DNA of 64,000 nt from the NCBI RefSeq assembly GCF_051652165.1, contig NZ_JBOFTR010000004.1, forward strand, positions 186,001 through 250,000. Reading direction: 5' to 3'. The DNA comes from Plesiomonas sp051652165 (GTDB taxonomy: Bacteria; Pseudomonadota; Gammaproteobacteria; Enterobacterales; CAMTGL01). This document shows, piece after piece, positions 8,257-17,279 of the stretch. Made by a program: the position numbers and the translations under genes. Position 1 is the stretch's first letter. Each line of letters opens with the position of its first letter. The notes beneath the pieces are model-generated. The model ran no database searches and was not told the DNA's origin. It saw only the letters and a list, made by a program, of their open reading frames with translations.

Positions 8257-9393
8257 ATGTCTCTATCAATTAAAGATCAAAATACATTAGATAAGTTTTG
8301 GGCGTATTGTGTAAAGAATCAATATTTTAATCTAGGGTATCCTGAGTCTGCTGATTTTGATTACACGATTTTAGAGCGATTTTTGCGTTTTTCGATTAAT
8401 AATTGTGGTGACTGGTCTGAGTACTGTAATTATCTCTTAAATTCGTTTGATTTTGAAAAAGAAGTCATTGAACATTTTAGTCAGTTATATCAAATTCCTT
8501 TTGAAAAATGCTGGGGGTATGTAACCAATGGCGGTACTGAAGGGAATATGTTTGGTTGTTATTTAGCACGGGAGCTTTTTCCTTCTAGCCGATTGTATTT
8601 TTCAAAAGATACTCACTATTCAGTAGCTAAAATCGTCAAGTTACTGAGAATTGATCACTGTATTGTTGAGTCAACAGATAATGGTGAAATGGACTATGAT
8701 GATTTAATTAGCAGAATTAAAGCAAATAATGAAAAGCACCCAATCATTTTTGCAAATATCGGGACAACAGTACGCGGTGCTATTGATAACATCAATATTA
8801 TCCAAAATCGGATTGCAGAATTGGGTATTGCGCGTAAGGAGTACTATATTCATGCTGATGCTGCACTTAGCGGTATGATTTTACCGTTTGTTGATGAGCC
8901 ACAGCCATACAATTTTGTTGATGGTATTGATTCTATCTCTGTTTCTGGCCATAAAATGATCGGCTCACCAATTCCATGTGGTATTGCCATTGCGAAAAAA
9001 GAGAATGTCGATAAGATTTCAGTTGAAATTGATTATATTGCTGCGCACGATAAAACGATTACCGGATCACGTAACGGCCATACGCCGATTATGCTATGGG
9101 TTGCGGCAAAATCTATCAGTATAGAAGAGCAGCGCCGCCGGATTCAACGTTGCTTACATAAAGCAGAATATGCGGTTAAACGTTTTAATGATGCCGGGAT
9201 CCCCGCATGGCGAAATAAAAACTCAATTACTGTTGTTTTCCCAAAACCTTCTGAGTACGTATGGAAAAAACACTGTTTGGCAATTTCAGGAGATGTTGCA
9301 CACATGATCACATCAGCACATCATCTTGATACCACCAAGATTGATGCACTGATTGATGATGTGATTGCAGACAGCATGGCCATGGTGATTTAG
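8257..9393 (+). CDS. hdc: PLP-dependent histidine decarboxylase
   Basis: Converts histidine to histamine in the cytosol using pyridoxal phosphate (group II decarboxylase, Morganella/Raoultella type). The 378-residue length equals the Morganella morganii enzyme. Long stretches match it as I remember it: FWAYCVKNQYFN, SINNCGDW, YVTNGGTEGNMFGCYL, DTHYSVAKIVKLLRI, IGTTVRGA and HADAALSGMILPF. The PLP lysine is in VSGHKMIGSPIPCG, Lys233 counting Met (Lys232 in the usual numbering). His in DTHYS stacks on the cofactor ring in this family. An AAAGG site lies 7 bases before the ATG. It is unrelated in fold to hdcA, 2.5 kb upstream, though both catalyse the same reaction. No terminator separates it from the antiporter gene, so co-transcription with that gene is possible. 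Confidence 0.96.
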   Translation: MSLSIKDQNTLDKFWAYCVKNQYFNLGYPESADFDYTILERFLRFSINNCGDWSEYCNYLLNSFDFEKEVIEHFSQLYQIPFEKCWGYVTNGGTEGNMFGCYLARELFPSSRLYFSKDTHYSVAKIVKLLRIDHCIVESTDNGEMDYDDLISRIKANNEKHPIIFANIGTTVRGAIDNINIIQNRIAELGIARKEYYIHADAALSGMILPFVDEPQPYNFVDGIDSISVSGHKMIGSPIPCGIAIAKKENVDKISVEIDYIAAHDKTITGSRNGHTPIMLWVAAKSISIEEQRRRIQRCLHKAEYAVKRFNDAGIPAWRNKNSITVVFPKPSEYVWKKHCLAISGDVAHMITSAHHLDTTKIDALIDDVIADSMAMVI

Positions 9394-9428
9394 CCATTCT
9401 CTTTTTAATAAGGTTCATTTTTTATGAT

Positions 9429-9463
9429 AAAGCTCTGAATTTTTAGAACTCAGAGCTTTTTTT
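9429..9463 (+). terminator. Intrinsic terminator after hdc
   Basis: AAAGCTCTGA (9429-9438) pairs perfectly with TCAGAGCTTT (9450-9459), followed by a T run. It closes the histidine decarboxylase block. Confidence 0.9.
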
Positions 9464-9481
9464 ATACACTTAATTCTATAA

Positions 9482-9500
9482 AGAATTGATAAGCATTATC
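9482..9500. promoter_or_regulatory. Fur-box-like sequence upstream of cmoM
   Basis: AGAATTGATAAGCATTATC agrees with 14 of 19 positions of the Fur consensus, and GATAA-GCA-TTATC is a perfect inverted repeat. It lies about 120 bases before cmoM. Iron control of cmoM or the muk genes is not established, so treat it as a motif match only. Confidence 0.3.
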
Positions 9501-9620
9501 ATATCTAACCTTAATTAATAATGAATTGCATAAGAAAAAGCCAATCAGACAGACAAATAGCATTTTTCTTGAAAGAATATGTCAAAATAGTGGCTCTGTG
9601 CATGAATATAGGTACTGCAA

Positions 9621-10412
9621 GTGTCTGAAGATCGTAACTTTGACGGTATTGTTGATAAATTTGCGCGCAATATCTATGGTTCAGCTAAAGGTCGTATCCG
9701 TGAAGCTGTGTTACAACAAGATTTAGAAACACTCCTCACAACACTGCCTGCTCGTCCACTTCGTATTCTTGACGCTGGTGGGGGGATGGGGCAATTGTCG
9801 CGTTTTTTAGCGGCACAAGGTCATTTTATTACATTGTGTGATATCTCTGGTGAAATGCTCACATTAGCAGAGCAAGCTGCGCAGGCAGATGGTGTCGCAA
9901 AGCAGATGCACTTTGTGCACAGTTCAGCACAAGAGGTGGGTAATCATTTAGCCGCTCCGGTAGATCTGGTATTGTTTCACGCAGTACTTGAATGGGTTGA
10001 GCAGCCTATTGAAGTGTTAGAAAACCTGACAGATCTTCTGTTACCAGGTGGAGCAATGTCATTAATGTTCTATAACTATAATGGCATGCGTCATCATCAT
10101 TTAGTGGGTGGAAATTTTGAGTATATTCAGGCGGGTATGCCACTGAGCAAAAGAAAAACACTGGTGCCTACTCACCCTCGAAAGCCTGAACAGGTATATC
10201 AATGGTTGGCTGATTTAGGTCTAAACATTAGTGGTAAAACCGGTGTTAGGGTATTGCACGATTTCCTAAGAGATAAATCTCATCGGGAAACAAAATTTGA
10301 ACTGTTGCTTGAAATGGAGCAACAGCTTTGTCGGCAAGAGCCTTATATCAGCCTTGGCCGTTATATTCATGTCATGGCTCATAAGCCTGATACACACATT
10401 TACGGCATGTAG
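9621..10412 (+). CDS. cmoM: tRNA 5-carboxymethoxyuridine methyltransferase CmoM (SmtA)
   Basis: Uses S-adenosylmethionine to methylate the carboxyl group of cmo5U34 in certain tRNAs, widening wobble decoding. The 263-residue product carries a class I methyltransferase motif I, ILDAGGGMGQLS, at about residues 50-61. Conserved blocks FHAVLEWV, LMFYN, VQAGMP and EPYISLGRYIHV match E. coli CmoM (261 residues). It begins with GTG at 9621, because the next in-frame ATGs are far inside the conserved region. It is 19 bases ahead of mukF, the usual cmoM-mukF-mukE-mukB operon. Confidence 0.96.
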   Translation: MSEDRNFDGIVDKFARNIYGSAKGRIREAVLQQDLETLLTTLPARPLRILDAGGGMGQLSRFLAAQGHFITLCDISGEMLTLAEQAAQADGVAKQMHFVHSSAQEVGNHLAAPVDLVLFHAVLEWVEQPIEVLENLTDLLLPGGAMSLMFYNYNGMRHHHLVGGNFEYIQAGMPLSKRKTLVPTHPRKPEQVYQWLADLGLNISGKTGVRVLHDFLRDKSHRETKFELLLEMEQQLCRQEPYISLGRYIHVMAHKPDTHIYGM

Positions 10413-10431
10413 AATTTTTAAGGGATATTGC

Positions 10432-11754
10432 ATGAGTGAGTTTTCCCAGACCGTACCTGAGCTGGTCGCCTGGGCGAGAAAAAACGATTTCTCGATTGCA
10501 CTGCCGGTAGAGCGTTTAGCGTTTTTATTGGCCATAGCCACATTGAACAGTGAGCGTTTTGACGGTGAAATGTCGGAAGGTGAATTGGTTGATGCGTTTC
10601 GCCATGTCACTACGGCGTTTGAATTGGCCACCGAAACCCTGACTCAACGTGCAAACAATGCCATCAATGATCTGGTGCGTCAGCGTTTACTTAGCCGTTT
10701 TACCAGTGAGTTGACAGAGGGGCAGTCAATTTATCGCCTAACTCCGTTAGGGATTGGGATAACGGATTATTATATCCGCCAACGAGAGTTTTCTGCACTG
10801 CGCTTGTCGGTGCAGCTCTCTATTGTGGCCGATGAAATTCAGCGTGCCGCAGAAGCGGCTGAAGAGGGTGGTGAAGAGCCACACTGGCGACGTAACGTGT
10901 ATGCGCCGTTAAAATACTCGGTTGCTGAGATCTTTGATAGTATCGATCTTACCCAGCGTTTGATGGATGAACAGCAGCAGTCAGTAAAAGAGGATATTGC
11001 TGCGTTATTAAGTAAAGATTGGCGTGCCGCAATGACAAGTTGTGAACTACTGCTTGATGAAACCTCAGGAAACCTGCGCGAGTTGCAAGATACCCTTGAA
11101 GCGGCCGGTGATAAACTGCAATCACGCCTATTACAGATTCAAGATGCTACACTCAATCGGGCTGATTTGAACTTTGTTGATCAACTGGTGCTTGATCTGC
11201 AAGCCAAACTTGATCGCATTATCAGCTGGGGTCAGCAAGCGATTGACCTGTGGATTGGTTATGATCGGCACGTGCATAAATTTATCCGTACTGCCATTGA
11301 TATGGATAAAAATCGGATTTTTGGTCAGCGTCTACGCCAGTCTATTCACGACTACTTTGATATGCCATGGGTATTGTTGCACGCCAATGCCGATCGCTTG
11401 CTAGATATGCGTGATGAAGAACTGACATTGCGTGATGAAGAAGCAACTGGTCTGCTGCCTCCTGAACTTGAGTATGAAAGTTTAGCTGATCTTAATGAGC
11501 AGCTCGCAGACAGTATTGATGCACTGCTCATTGACTATCGTCAGCATAATCGCCCACTCGATTTAGGCCATGTACTTCACGATTTTCTCCAGCGTTTTCC
11601 TTATGCCCGCCACTTTGACGTATCACGCCTACTCGTTGATCACGCCGTACGGCTTGGGATAGCGAAAGCTGATTTTGCCGGCCTGCAACCAGAGTGGCAG
11701 GCCATTAACGACCACGGAGCCAAGGTACAGGCCCATGTCATCGATGAATATTGA
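10432..11754 (+). CDS. mukF: Chromosome partition protein MukF (kleisin)
   Basis: Kleisin subunit of the MukBEF condensin, bridging MukB heads and binding MukE dimers. The product from ATG 10432 has 440 residues, the same as E. coli, and starts MSEFSQTVPELVAWARKNDF just as E. coli does; AAGGGA sits about 8 bases ahead. An N-terminal winged-helix dimerisation region is followed by a helical middle and a C-terminal winged helix that contacts the MukB head. A longer in-frame opening to 10297 lies inside cmoM and is not used. It overlaps mukE by 20 bases. Confidence 0.97.
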   Translation: MSEFSQTVPELVAWARKNDFSIALPVERLAFLLAIATLNSERFDGEMSEGELVDAFRHVTTAFELATETLTQRANNAINDLVRQRLLSRFTSELTEGQSIYRLTPLGIGITDYYIRQREFSALRLSVQLSIVADEIQRAAEAAEEGGEEPHWRRNVYAPLKYSVAEIFDSIDLTQRLMDEQQQSVKEDIAALLSKDWRAAMTSCELLLDETSGNLRELQDTLEAAGDKLQSRLLQIQDATLNRADLNFVDQLVLDLQAKLDRIISWGQQAIDLWIGYDRHVHKFIRTAIDMDKNRIFGQRLRQSIHDYFDMPWVLLHANADRLLDMRDEELTLRDEEATGLLPPELEYESLADLNEQLADSIDALLIDYRQHNRPLDLGHVLHDFLQRFPYARHFDVSRLLVDHAVRLGIAKADFAGLQPEWQAINDHGAKVQAHVIDEY

Positions 11755-12445
11755 ACAATATATGCCACTGCGTTTAGCGCAGGCATTAGCAAACCCAATT
11801 TTCCCTGTGCTTGACAGCATGCTGCGTTCAGGCCGACATATTGGATTAGACGATTTAGACAACCACGCTTTTTTGATGGATTTTCAGTCAGAGCTGGATG
11901 ATTTTTACCGCCGTTATCATGTTGAACTGATCCGCGCACCAGAAGGCTTCTTCTATTTACGCCCGCGTTCAACAACCTTGATTGCGCGTAGCGTGCTTTC
12001 AGCACTTGATATGTTGGTCGGAAAAGTGTTGTGTTATCTCTATCTTAGCCCGGAACGCTTGGCACAAGAGGGGATCTTCACCGTTGCTGACTTGCATGAT
12101 GAGCTAATGAATCTGGCCGATGAGAGCAAGTTGCTCAAACTGGTGAACAACCGTTCAACCGGTTCAGATCTAGATCGCAAAAAACTGCATGATAAAGTAA
12201 ACACCTCGATGAACCGTTTGCGCCGCCTTGGTATGGTGGTGATGATTGGTGACAGTGGAAAGTTTCGAATTTCAGAAGCAGTATTTCGTTTTGGGGCTGA
12301 TGTCCGCAGTGGTGATGATCCGCGTGAAGCGCAGCTACGCATGATCCGTGATGGGGAAGCGATGGCCGTAGAGAGCCTATCTTTAGACGATAGCCGTGAT
12401 GATAATGCAGACAGTAACGCTTTCGTTGATGATGGCGAGGAATAA
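11735..12445 (+). CDS. mukE: Chromosome partition protein MukE (kite subunit)
   Basis: Winged-helix kite subunit that joins MukF to control MukB ATPase and DNA loading. The 236-residue product from ATG 11735 (MSSMNIEQYMPLRLAQALANP) aligns with E. coli MukE throughout. Shared blocks include RSGRHIGLDDLDNHAFLMDFQ, LIRAPEGFFYLRPRSTTLI, KLLKLVNNRSTGSD and FRFGADVRSGDDPREAQLR. The acidic tail is rich in D and E, as in relatives. It overlaps the end of mukF and is 6 bases from mukB, consistent with coupled translation of complex partners. Confidence 0.97.
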   Translation: MSSMNIEQYMPLRLAQALANPIFPVLDSMLRSGRHIGLDDLDNHAFLMDFQSELDDFYRRYHVELIRAPEGFFYLRPRSTTLIARSVLSALDMLVGKVLCYLYLSPERLAQEGIFTVADLHDELMNLADESKLLKLVNNRSTGSDLDRKKLHDKVNTSMNRLRRLGMVVMIGDSGKFRISEAVFRFGADVRSGDDPREAQLRMIRDGEAMAVESLSLDDSRDDNADSNAFVDDGEE

Positions 12446-12451
12446 TCGAAT

Positions 12452-15400
12452 ATGATCGAACGCGGTAAATTTCGCTCATTAACGTTGGTAAACTGGAACG
12501 GTTTTTTTGCCCGGACTTTTGATCTTGATGATCTGGTCACCACGCTATCTGGCGGAAATGGTGCGGGTAAATCCACCACGATGGCGGCATTTGTCACCAC
12601 CTTGATCCCCGATCTAACGTTACTGCACTTTCGTAATACCACCGAAGCGGGTGCAACCTCTGGTTCACGTGATAAAGGCTTGTACGGCAAACTTAAAGCC
12701 GGCGTTTGCTATGCCACGATTGATACGGTTAACTCACGCCATCAACGCGTGCTGATTGGTGTGCGTTTACAGCAGGTGGCGGGGCGTGATCGGAAAGTGG
12801 ATATTAAGCCATTTATGATCCAAGGCCTGCCCATGGCCAGTTATCCGACGGAATTGCTGACTGAAAAGCTCTCTGACTCACAAGCACGTGTACGTCAGTT
12901 GCCAGAAGTGCGCGATTTGGTTGATGGCATGGAAGGTGTGCAGTTTAAGCAATTTAACTCAATTACTGATTACCACAGTATGATGTTTGATATGGGAATT
13001 ATCCCCAAACGTCTGCGCTCGGCATCTGATCGTAGTAAGTTTTATCGCCTGATTGAAGCCTCACTGTATGGAGGGATCTCCAGCGCCATTACTCGCTCTC
13101 TGCGTGATTATTTGCTGCCTGAAAACGTGGGTGTGCGTAAAGCCTTTCAGGATATGGAAGCGGCACTGCGTGAAAACCGGATGACACTCGAAGCCATTCG
13201 TGTCACACAGTCTGATCGCGACATGTTCAAGCAACTGATCACTGAGTCGACTCACTATGTTGCTGCCGACTACATGCGCCATGCCAATGAGCGCCGTCAG
13301 CACCTTGAAGCGGTAATGAATATGCGCCGCGAGTGGTTTGGTGCGCGCAGCGAACTGGTTAGTCAGCAATACCGCTTGGTCGAAATGGGGCGTGAACTGG
13401 CTGAGCATCAAGGGGCAGAAAGTGATTTAGAAGCCGATTACCAAGCTGCTGCTGATCACCTAAATCTGGTGATGACGGCACTGCGTCAGCAAGAGAAAAT
13501 TGAGCGTTACCGTGACGATCTCGATGAGCTTTCAATGCGTCTGGAAGAGCAAACGGAAGTGGTTGAAGAGTCAGCCGAGCGTCTGGCCGATGCCGAAGAG
13601 CGTGCCGAAGGCGCAGAGATTGATGTTGATGATCTGAAATCACAATTAGCTGACTATCAGCAGGCGCTTGACTCACAGCAAACCCGCGCACTGCAATATC
13701 AGCAGGCAGTACAGGCGCTTGAAAAAGCCCGTGCACTGTGTGCGTTGCCCGATCTCACTGCAGAAAATGCCGCGCAGTGGCAAGAGGAGTTTGCCATTCG
13801 CGAACAGGCTCTGACTGAACAACTGTTGGGATTAGAGCAAAAGATCAATGTCGCACAGGCCGCATCTGGGCAATTTGAAAGGGCCTATCAGCTGGTGTGC
13901 CGTATTGCCGGTCAGGTCGCGCGTAGCGATGCATGGCAGACTGCACGGGAATTGCTGCGCAATCAGCCCTCTCAGCGCCATTTTGCCGAACGAGCAGAAC
14001 CTTTGCGTGCGCAACTGGCAGAGCTTGAGCAGCGTTTACGATCTCAGCAAGAGGCCGAGCGTCTGCTTAATGAGTACATCAAACGCAGCGGTGTGGCGTT
14101 GGATCACCCCGCAGAGCTGGCCGATGAACAGGCACAGCAAGAGGCAAACCACGAGAGTATTAATACCGAGCTTGCCGAACACCTTGAACAGCGTAATCAC
14201 CTGCGCCAGCAGCGTGAACAGATTAGTATCCAAGTTTCCGCGCTATCAGCGCGTGCACCTCAGTGGCTAGCAGCACAAGATGCGCTGAACAACTTAAGTG
14301 CGCAGACCGGACAACCGCTCGAAGACAGTCAGGCCGTCATGCAGCAGATGCAAAGCCTGCTAGAAGATGAGCGTGCGCAAACGGTGGTTCGAGATCATAT
14401 TGCTGCCCGTAAGCACGATATTGAGACGCAGATAGAGCGTTTGGCGCAGCCTGGCGGGGCAGAAGATGGCCGTTTGGTTGCATTGGCCGAGCGTCTAGGT
14501 GGGGTGCTGCTCTCTGAGATTTATGATGATGTCACCATTGATGACGCACCTTATTTCTCTGCACTGTATGGCCCTGCACGTCACGGTATTGTAGTGCAAG
14601 ATCTTAGCGCCATACGTGATCTGCTCACCGAGCTTGATGATTGCCCTGAAGATCTTTATTTGATCGAAGGTGATCCCCAATCTTTTGACGACAGCGTATT
14701 CCAGACACAAGAGCTCGAAGGCGCGGTTGTTGTACAAGTGTCTGATCGTCAACTGCGTTACTCGCGTTTTCCGGCTGTTCCGCTGTTTGGCCGTGCTGCA
14801 CGTGAAAATCGTCTTGAAATACTGCGTACTGAACGTGAAACACTGGCTGAGAAATATGCAACGCTGTCATTTGATGTACAAAAATTACAGCGTTTACACC
14901 AGACATTTAGCCGCTTTGTTGGTGAATATCTCGCAACCGCGTTTGATGCCGATCCGGAAGCGCAGATTCGTCTGCTGACTCAACAGCGCAGTGATATTGA
15001 TCGTGATTTGAGTCAGGCGGATGCCACCGAGAAACAACTGCGTTCACAAGCAGAGCAGGCTCGTGAGTGCGTAAATATGCTCAACCGCCTTGTTCCACTC
15101 AGTGCATTGCTGGCGGATGAAACCCTCATTGACCGTGTTGATGAGTTGCGGGAAGAGCTGGATAACGCGCGTATTGCGCAGCGTCATATTCAGCAGCATG
15201 GCGAGCATTTGCAACAGCTAGAATCAGTAGTCAATGTGTTGCAAAGTGATCCTGAGCAGTACTCACATCTTCAGGCTGATTATCACCACGCGCAAAGTGC
15301 CCAGCGTGAAGCCAAGCAAAAGCTGTTTGCACTGTCGGAAGTGGTTCAACGCCGCGCCTATTTTGCTTACGCAGAATCGGTGGGTATGGTTGGGGAATCT

Positions 15401-16945
15401 TCCGGTTTTACGGAGAAACTGCGTGAACAACTGAGCCATGCTGAAGCCGAACGTAGCCGTTGTCGTGATCAGTTGCGTCAATTACAAAGCCAACACAGCC
15501 AGTATCACCAAGTGATGGCGTCACTGAAAAGTGCAGCCGATGCCAAGCGCGATATGTTCAAAGAGCTTGAACAAGAGATGCAGGATTTGGGTGTGCGAGC
15601 CGACAGTGGTGCAGAAGAGCGGGCACGTATTCGCCGTGATGAACTGCACACACAACTGAGCCATAACCGTCAGCGCCGTAGCCAGCTTGAGAAGCAAACC
15701 GCAATCGTAGAAGCAGAGATGGACAGTCTGCAAAAACGTCTGCGCAAACTTGAGCGTGATTACCTAACGCTACGCGGACAAGTGGTGAGTGCAAAAGCCA
15801 ACTGGTGTGCCGTATTGCGTTTGGCGCGCGACAATGATGTAGAGCGCCGTTTACATAAGCGTGAGTTGGCTTACTTGTCGGCAGATGAGCTGCGCTCAAT
15901 GTCGGATAAAGCATTGGGTACGCTGCGTCAGGCGGTAGCGAATAATGAAATGTTGCGTGATGTACTGCGCACATCGGAAGATTCACGTCATCCTGAAAAG
16001 AAAGTACTGTTCTATATCGCGGTTTATCAGCATCTGCGTGAGCGTATTCGACAAGATATTATCCGCACCGATGATCCAGTGGATGCCATTGAGCAGATGG
16101 AAATTGAGCTGGCGCGTCTGACCGAAGAGCTGACCAACCGTGAGCAGCGTTTGGCTATCAGTGCTGAAGCGGTGGCCAATATTATGCGTAAGACGATTCA
16201 GCGTGAGCAGAACCGTATCCGCATGCTGAATCAGGGTTTGCAAAATATCTCGTTTGGACAGGTGCAGAGCGTACGTTTGTCAGTCAATGTGCGTGAAAGC
16301 CATGCCATGTTGCTCAATGGTTTAGCAGAGCAGCGTGAACAGCATCAAGATTTGTTCTCTAATCAGCGTCTTACCTTCTCTGAAGCACTGGCAAAACTGT
16401 ATCAGCGCCTGAATCCACATATTGATATTGGTCAGCGTAGCCCACAGACTGTGGGTGAAGAGTTGCTCGATTACCGTAACTACCTTGAACTGGAAGTGGA
16501 AGTTTGCCGTGGTTCAGATGGCTGGTTACGAGCAGAAAGTGGCGCACTCTCTACCGGTGAAGCGATTGGTACTGGTATGGCCATTTTACTGATGGTGGTG
16601 CAGAGCTGGGAAGAGGAGTCACGCCGTTTACGCGGCAAAGATATCGCACCATGTCGTTTGCTATTCCTTGATGAAGCTGCGCGTTTGGATGCGAAATCTA
16701 TCTCCACTCTATTTGAACTGTGTGATCGCTTAGATATGCAACTGCTAATTGCTGCACCGGAAAATATCAGTCCAGAAAAAGGGACAACCTACAAACTGGT
16801 ACGTAAAGTGTTTAAAAATCACGAACACGTGCATGTGGTTGGTTTGCGTGGTTTTGGTGTAGAGGCAAAAACGCTGAAAGATAATCACACACAAAATACA
16901 GATTTAGTAACAGATCGTAATGTTGAAATTGAAGATACATTTTAA
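12452..16945 (+). CDS. mukB: Chromosome partition protein MukB (SMC-like ATPase)
   Basis: The large SMC-like ATPase of the MukBEF complex, which organises and segregates the chromosome. It has 1497 residues (E. coli 1486). The head carries Walker A SGGNGAGKST at about residues 33-42. Long coiled-coil arms flank a hinge near the middle (about residues 650-790, containing IYDDVTIDDAPYFSALYGPARHGIV). The C-terminal head half has the signature LSTGEAIGTGMAIL and Walker B CRLLFLDEAARLD. The tail ends in a polar stretch as in relatives. It is the last gene of the cmoM-mukFEB unit, and an intrinsic terminator follows at 17009-17052. Confidence 0.98.
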   Translation: MIERGKFRSLTLVNWNGFFARTFDLDDLVTTLSGGNGAGKSTTMAAFVTTLIPDLTLLHFRNTTEAGATSGSRDKGLYGKLKAGVCYATIDTVNSRHQRVLIGVRLQQVAGRDRKVDIKPFMIQGLPMASYPTELLTEKLSDSQARVRQLPEVRDLVDGMEGVQFKQFNSITDYHSMMFDMGIIPKRLRSASDRSKFYRLIEASLYGGISSAITRSLRDYLLPENVGVRKAFQDMEAALRENRMTLEAIRVTQSDRDMFKQLITESTHYVAADYMRHANERRQHLEAVMNMRREWFGARSELVSQQYRLVEMGRELAEHQGAESDLEADYQAAADHLNLVMTALRQQEKIERYRDDLDELSMRLEEQTEVVEESAERLADAEERAEGAEIDVDDLKSQLADYQQALDSQQTRALQYQQAVQALEKARALCALPDLTAENAAQWQEEFAIREQALTEQLLGLEQKINVAQAASGQFERAYQLVCRIAGQVARSDAWQTARELLRNQPSQRHFAERAEPLRAQLAELEQRLRSQQEAERLLNEYIKRSGVALDHPAELADEQAQQEANHESINTELAEHLEQRNHLRQQREQISIQVSALSARAPQWLAAQDALNNLSAQTGQPLEDSQAVMQQMQSLLEDERAQTVVRDHIAARKHDIETQIERLAQPGGAEDGRLVALAERLGGVLLSEIYDDVTIDDAPYFSALYGPARHGIVVQDLSAIRDLLTELDDCPEDLYLIEGDPQSFDDSVFQTQELEGAVVVQVSDRQLRYSRFPAVPLFGRAARENRLEILRTERETLAEKYATLSFDVQKLQRLHQTFSRFVGEYLATAFDADPEAQIRLLTQQRSDIDRDLSQADATEKQLRSQAEQARECVNMLNRLVPLSALLADETLIDRVDELREELDNARIAQRHIQQHGEHLQQLESVVNVLQSDPEQYSHLQADYHHAQSAQREAKQKLFALSEVVQRRAYFAYAESVGMVGESSGFTEKLREQLSHAEAERSRCRDQLRQLQSQHSQYHQVMASLKSAADAKRDMFKELEQEMQDLGVRADSGAEERARIRRDELHTQLSHNRQRRSQLEKQTAIVEAEMDSLQKRLRKLERDYLTLRGQVVSAKANWCAVLRLARDNDVERRLHKRELAYLSADELRSMSDKALGTLRQAVANNEMLRDVLRTSEDSRHPEKKVLFYIAVYQHLRERIRQDIIRTDDPVDAIEQMEIELARLTEELTNREQRLAISAEAVANIMRKTIQREQNRIRMLNQGLQNISFGQVQSVRLSVNVRESHAMLLNGLAEQREQHQDLFSNQRLTFSEALAKLYQRLNPHIDIGQRSPQTVGEELLDYRNYLELEVEVCRGSDGWLRAESGALSTGEAIGTGMAILLMVVQSWEEESRRLRGKDIAPCRLLFLDEAARLDAKSISTLFELCDRLDMQLLIAAPENISPEKGTTYKLVRKVFKNHEHVHVVGLRGFGVEAKTLKDNHTQNTDLVTDRNVEIEDTF

Positions 16946-17279
16946 TTTACACATTAGTGCTGTGTTACCTATAGGTACAGGGCATTAAAATTGCACTGTA
17001 AATGGTAAAAAAAGCCAGGCGTAATAATAGATTGTGTCTGGCTTTTTATTTTATGTATTGATTTTCTTTATTTTATGATTAGACGTGCGTTTTACGTTAA
17101 TTAATGTGACGAGCAATAGATCAGCTGCGATGATCAAGGTATGCTTTTTTTATCCTATATTTTAATGATGTGAGTTTGTACACAACAATACGTAAGCGCC
17201 ATGACAAATGCGCAGTATTGTAAAAGCAGTGGTGTCAGTGTGCAAAAAACAATAATGAAAATAAAAGAGTTGAATTTAC
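16946..17279. other. mukB-ldtD intergenic region
   Basis: Contains the mukB terminator and presumably the ldtD promoter. An AAAAGAG ribosome site precedes ldtD. Open frames here overlap the ldtD start in other frames and are not supported. Confidence 0.5.
17009..17052 (+). terminator. Intrinsic terminator after mukB
   Basis: AAAAAGCCAG (17009-17018) pairs with CTGGCTTTTT (17038-17047) and is followed by further T residues. The 19-base loop is longer than usual, but the stem is perfect. Confidence 0.75.

Noticed and set aside
9526..9726. 66-codon open frame overlapping the start of cmoM
   Set aside because: It overlaps the conserved cmoM N-terminus in another frame and has no homology.
12040..12690. 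216-codon minus-strand frame over mukE/mukB
   Set aside because: Shadow of the mukE and mukB coding frames; serine/arginine-rich, as such shadows are.
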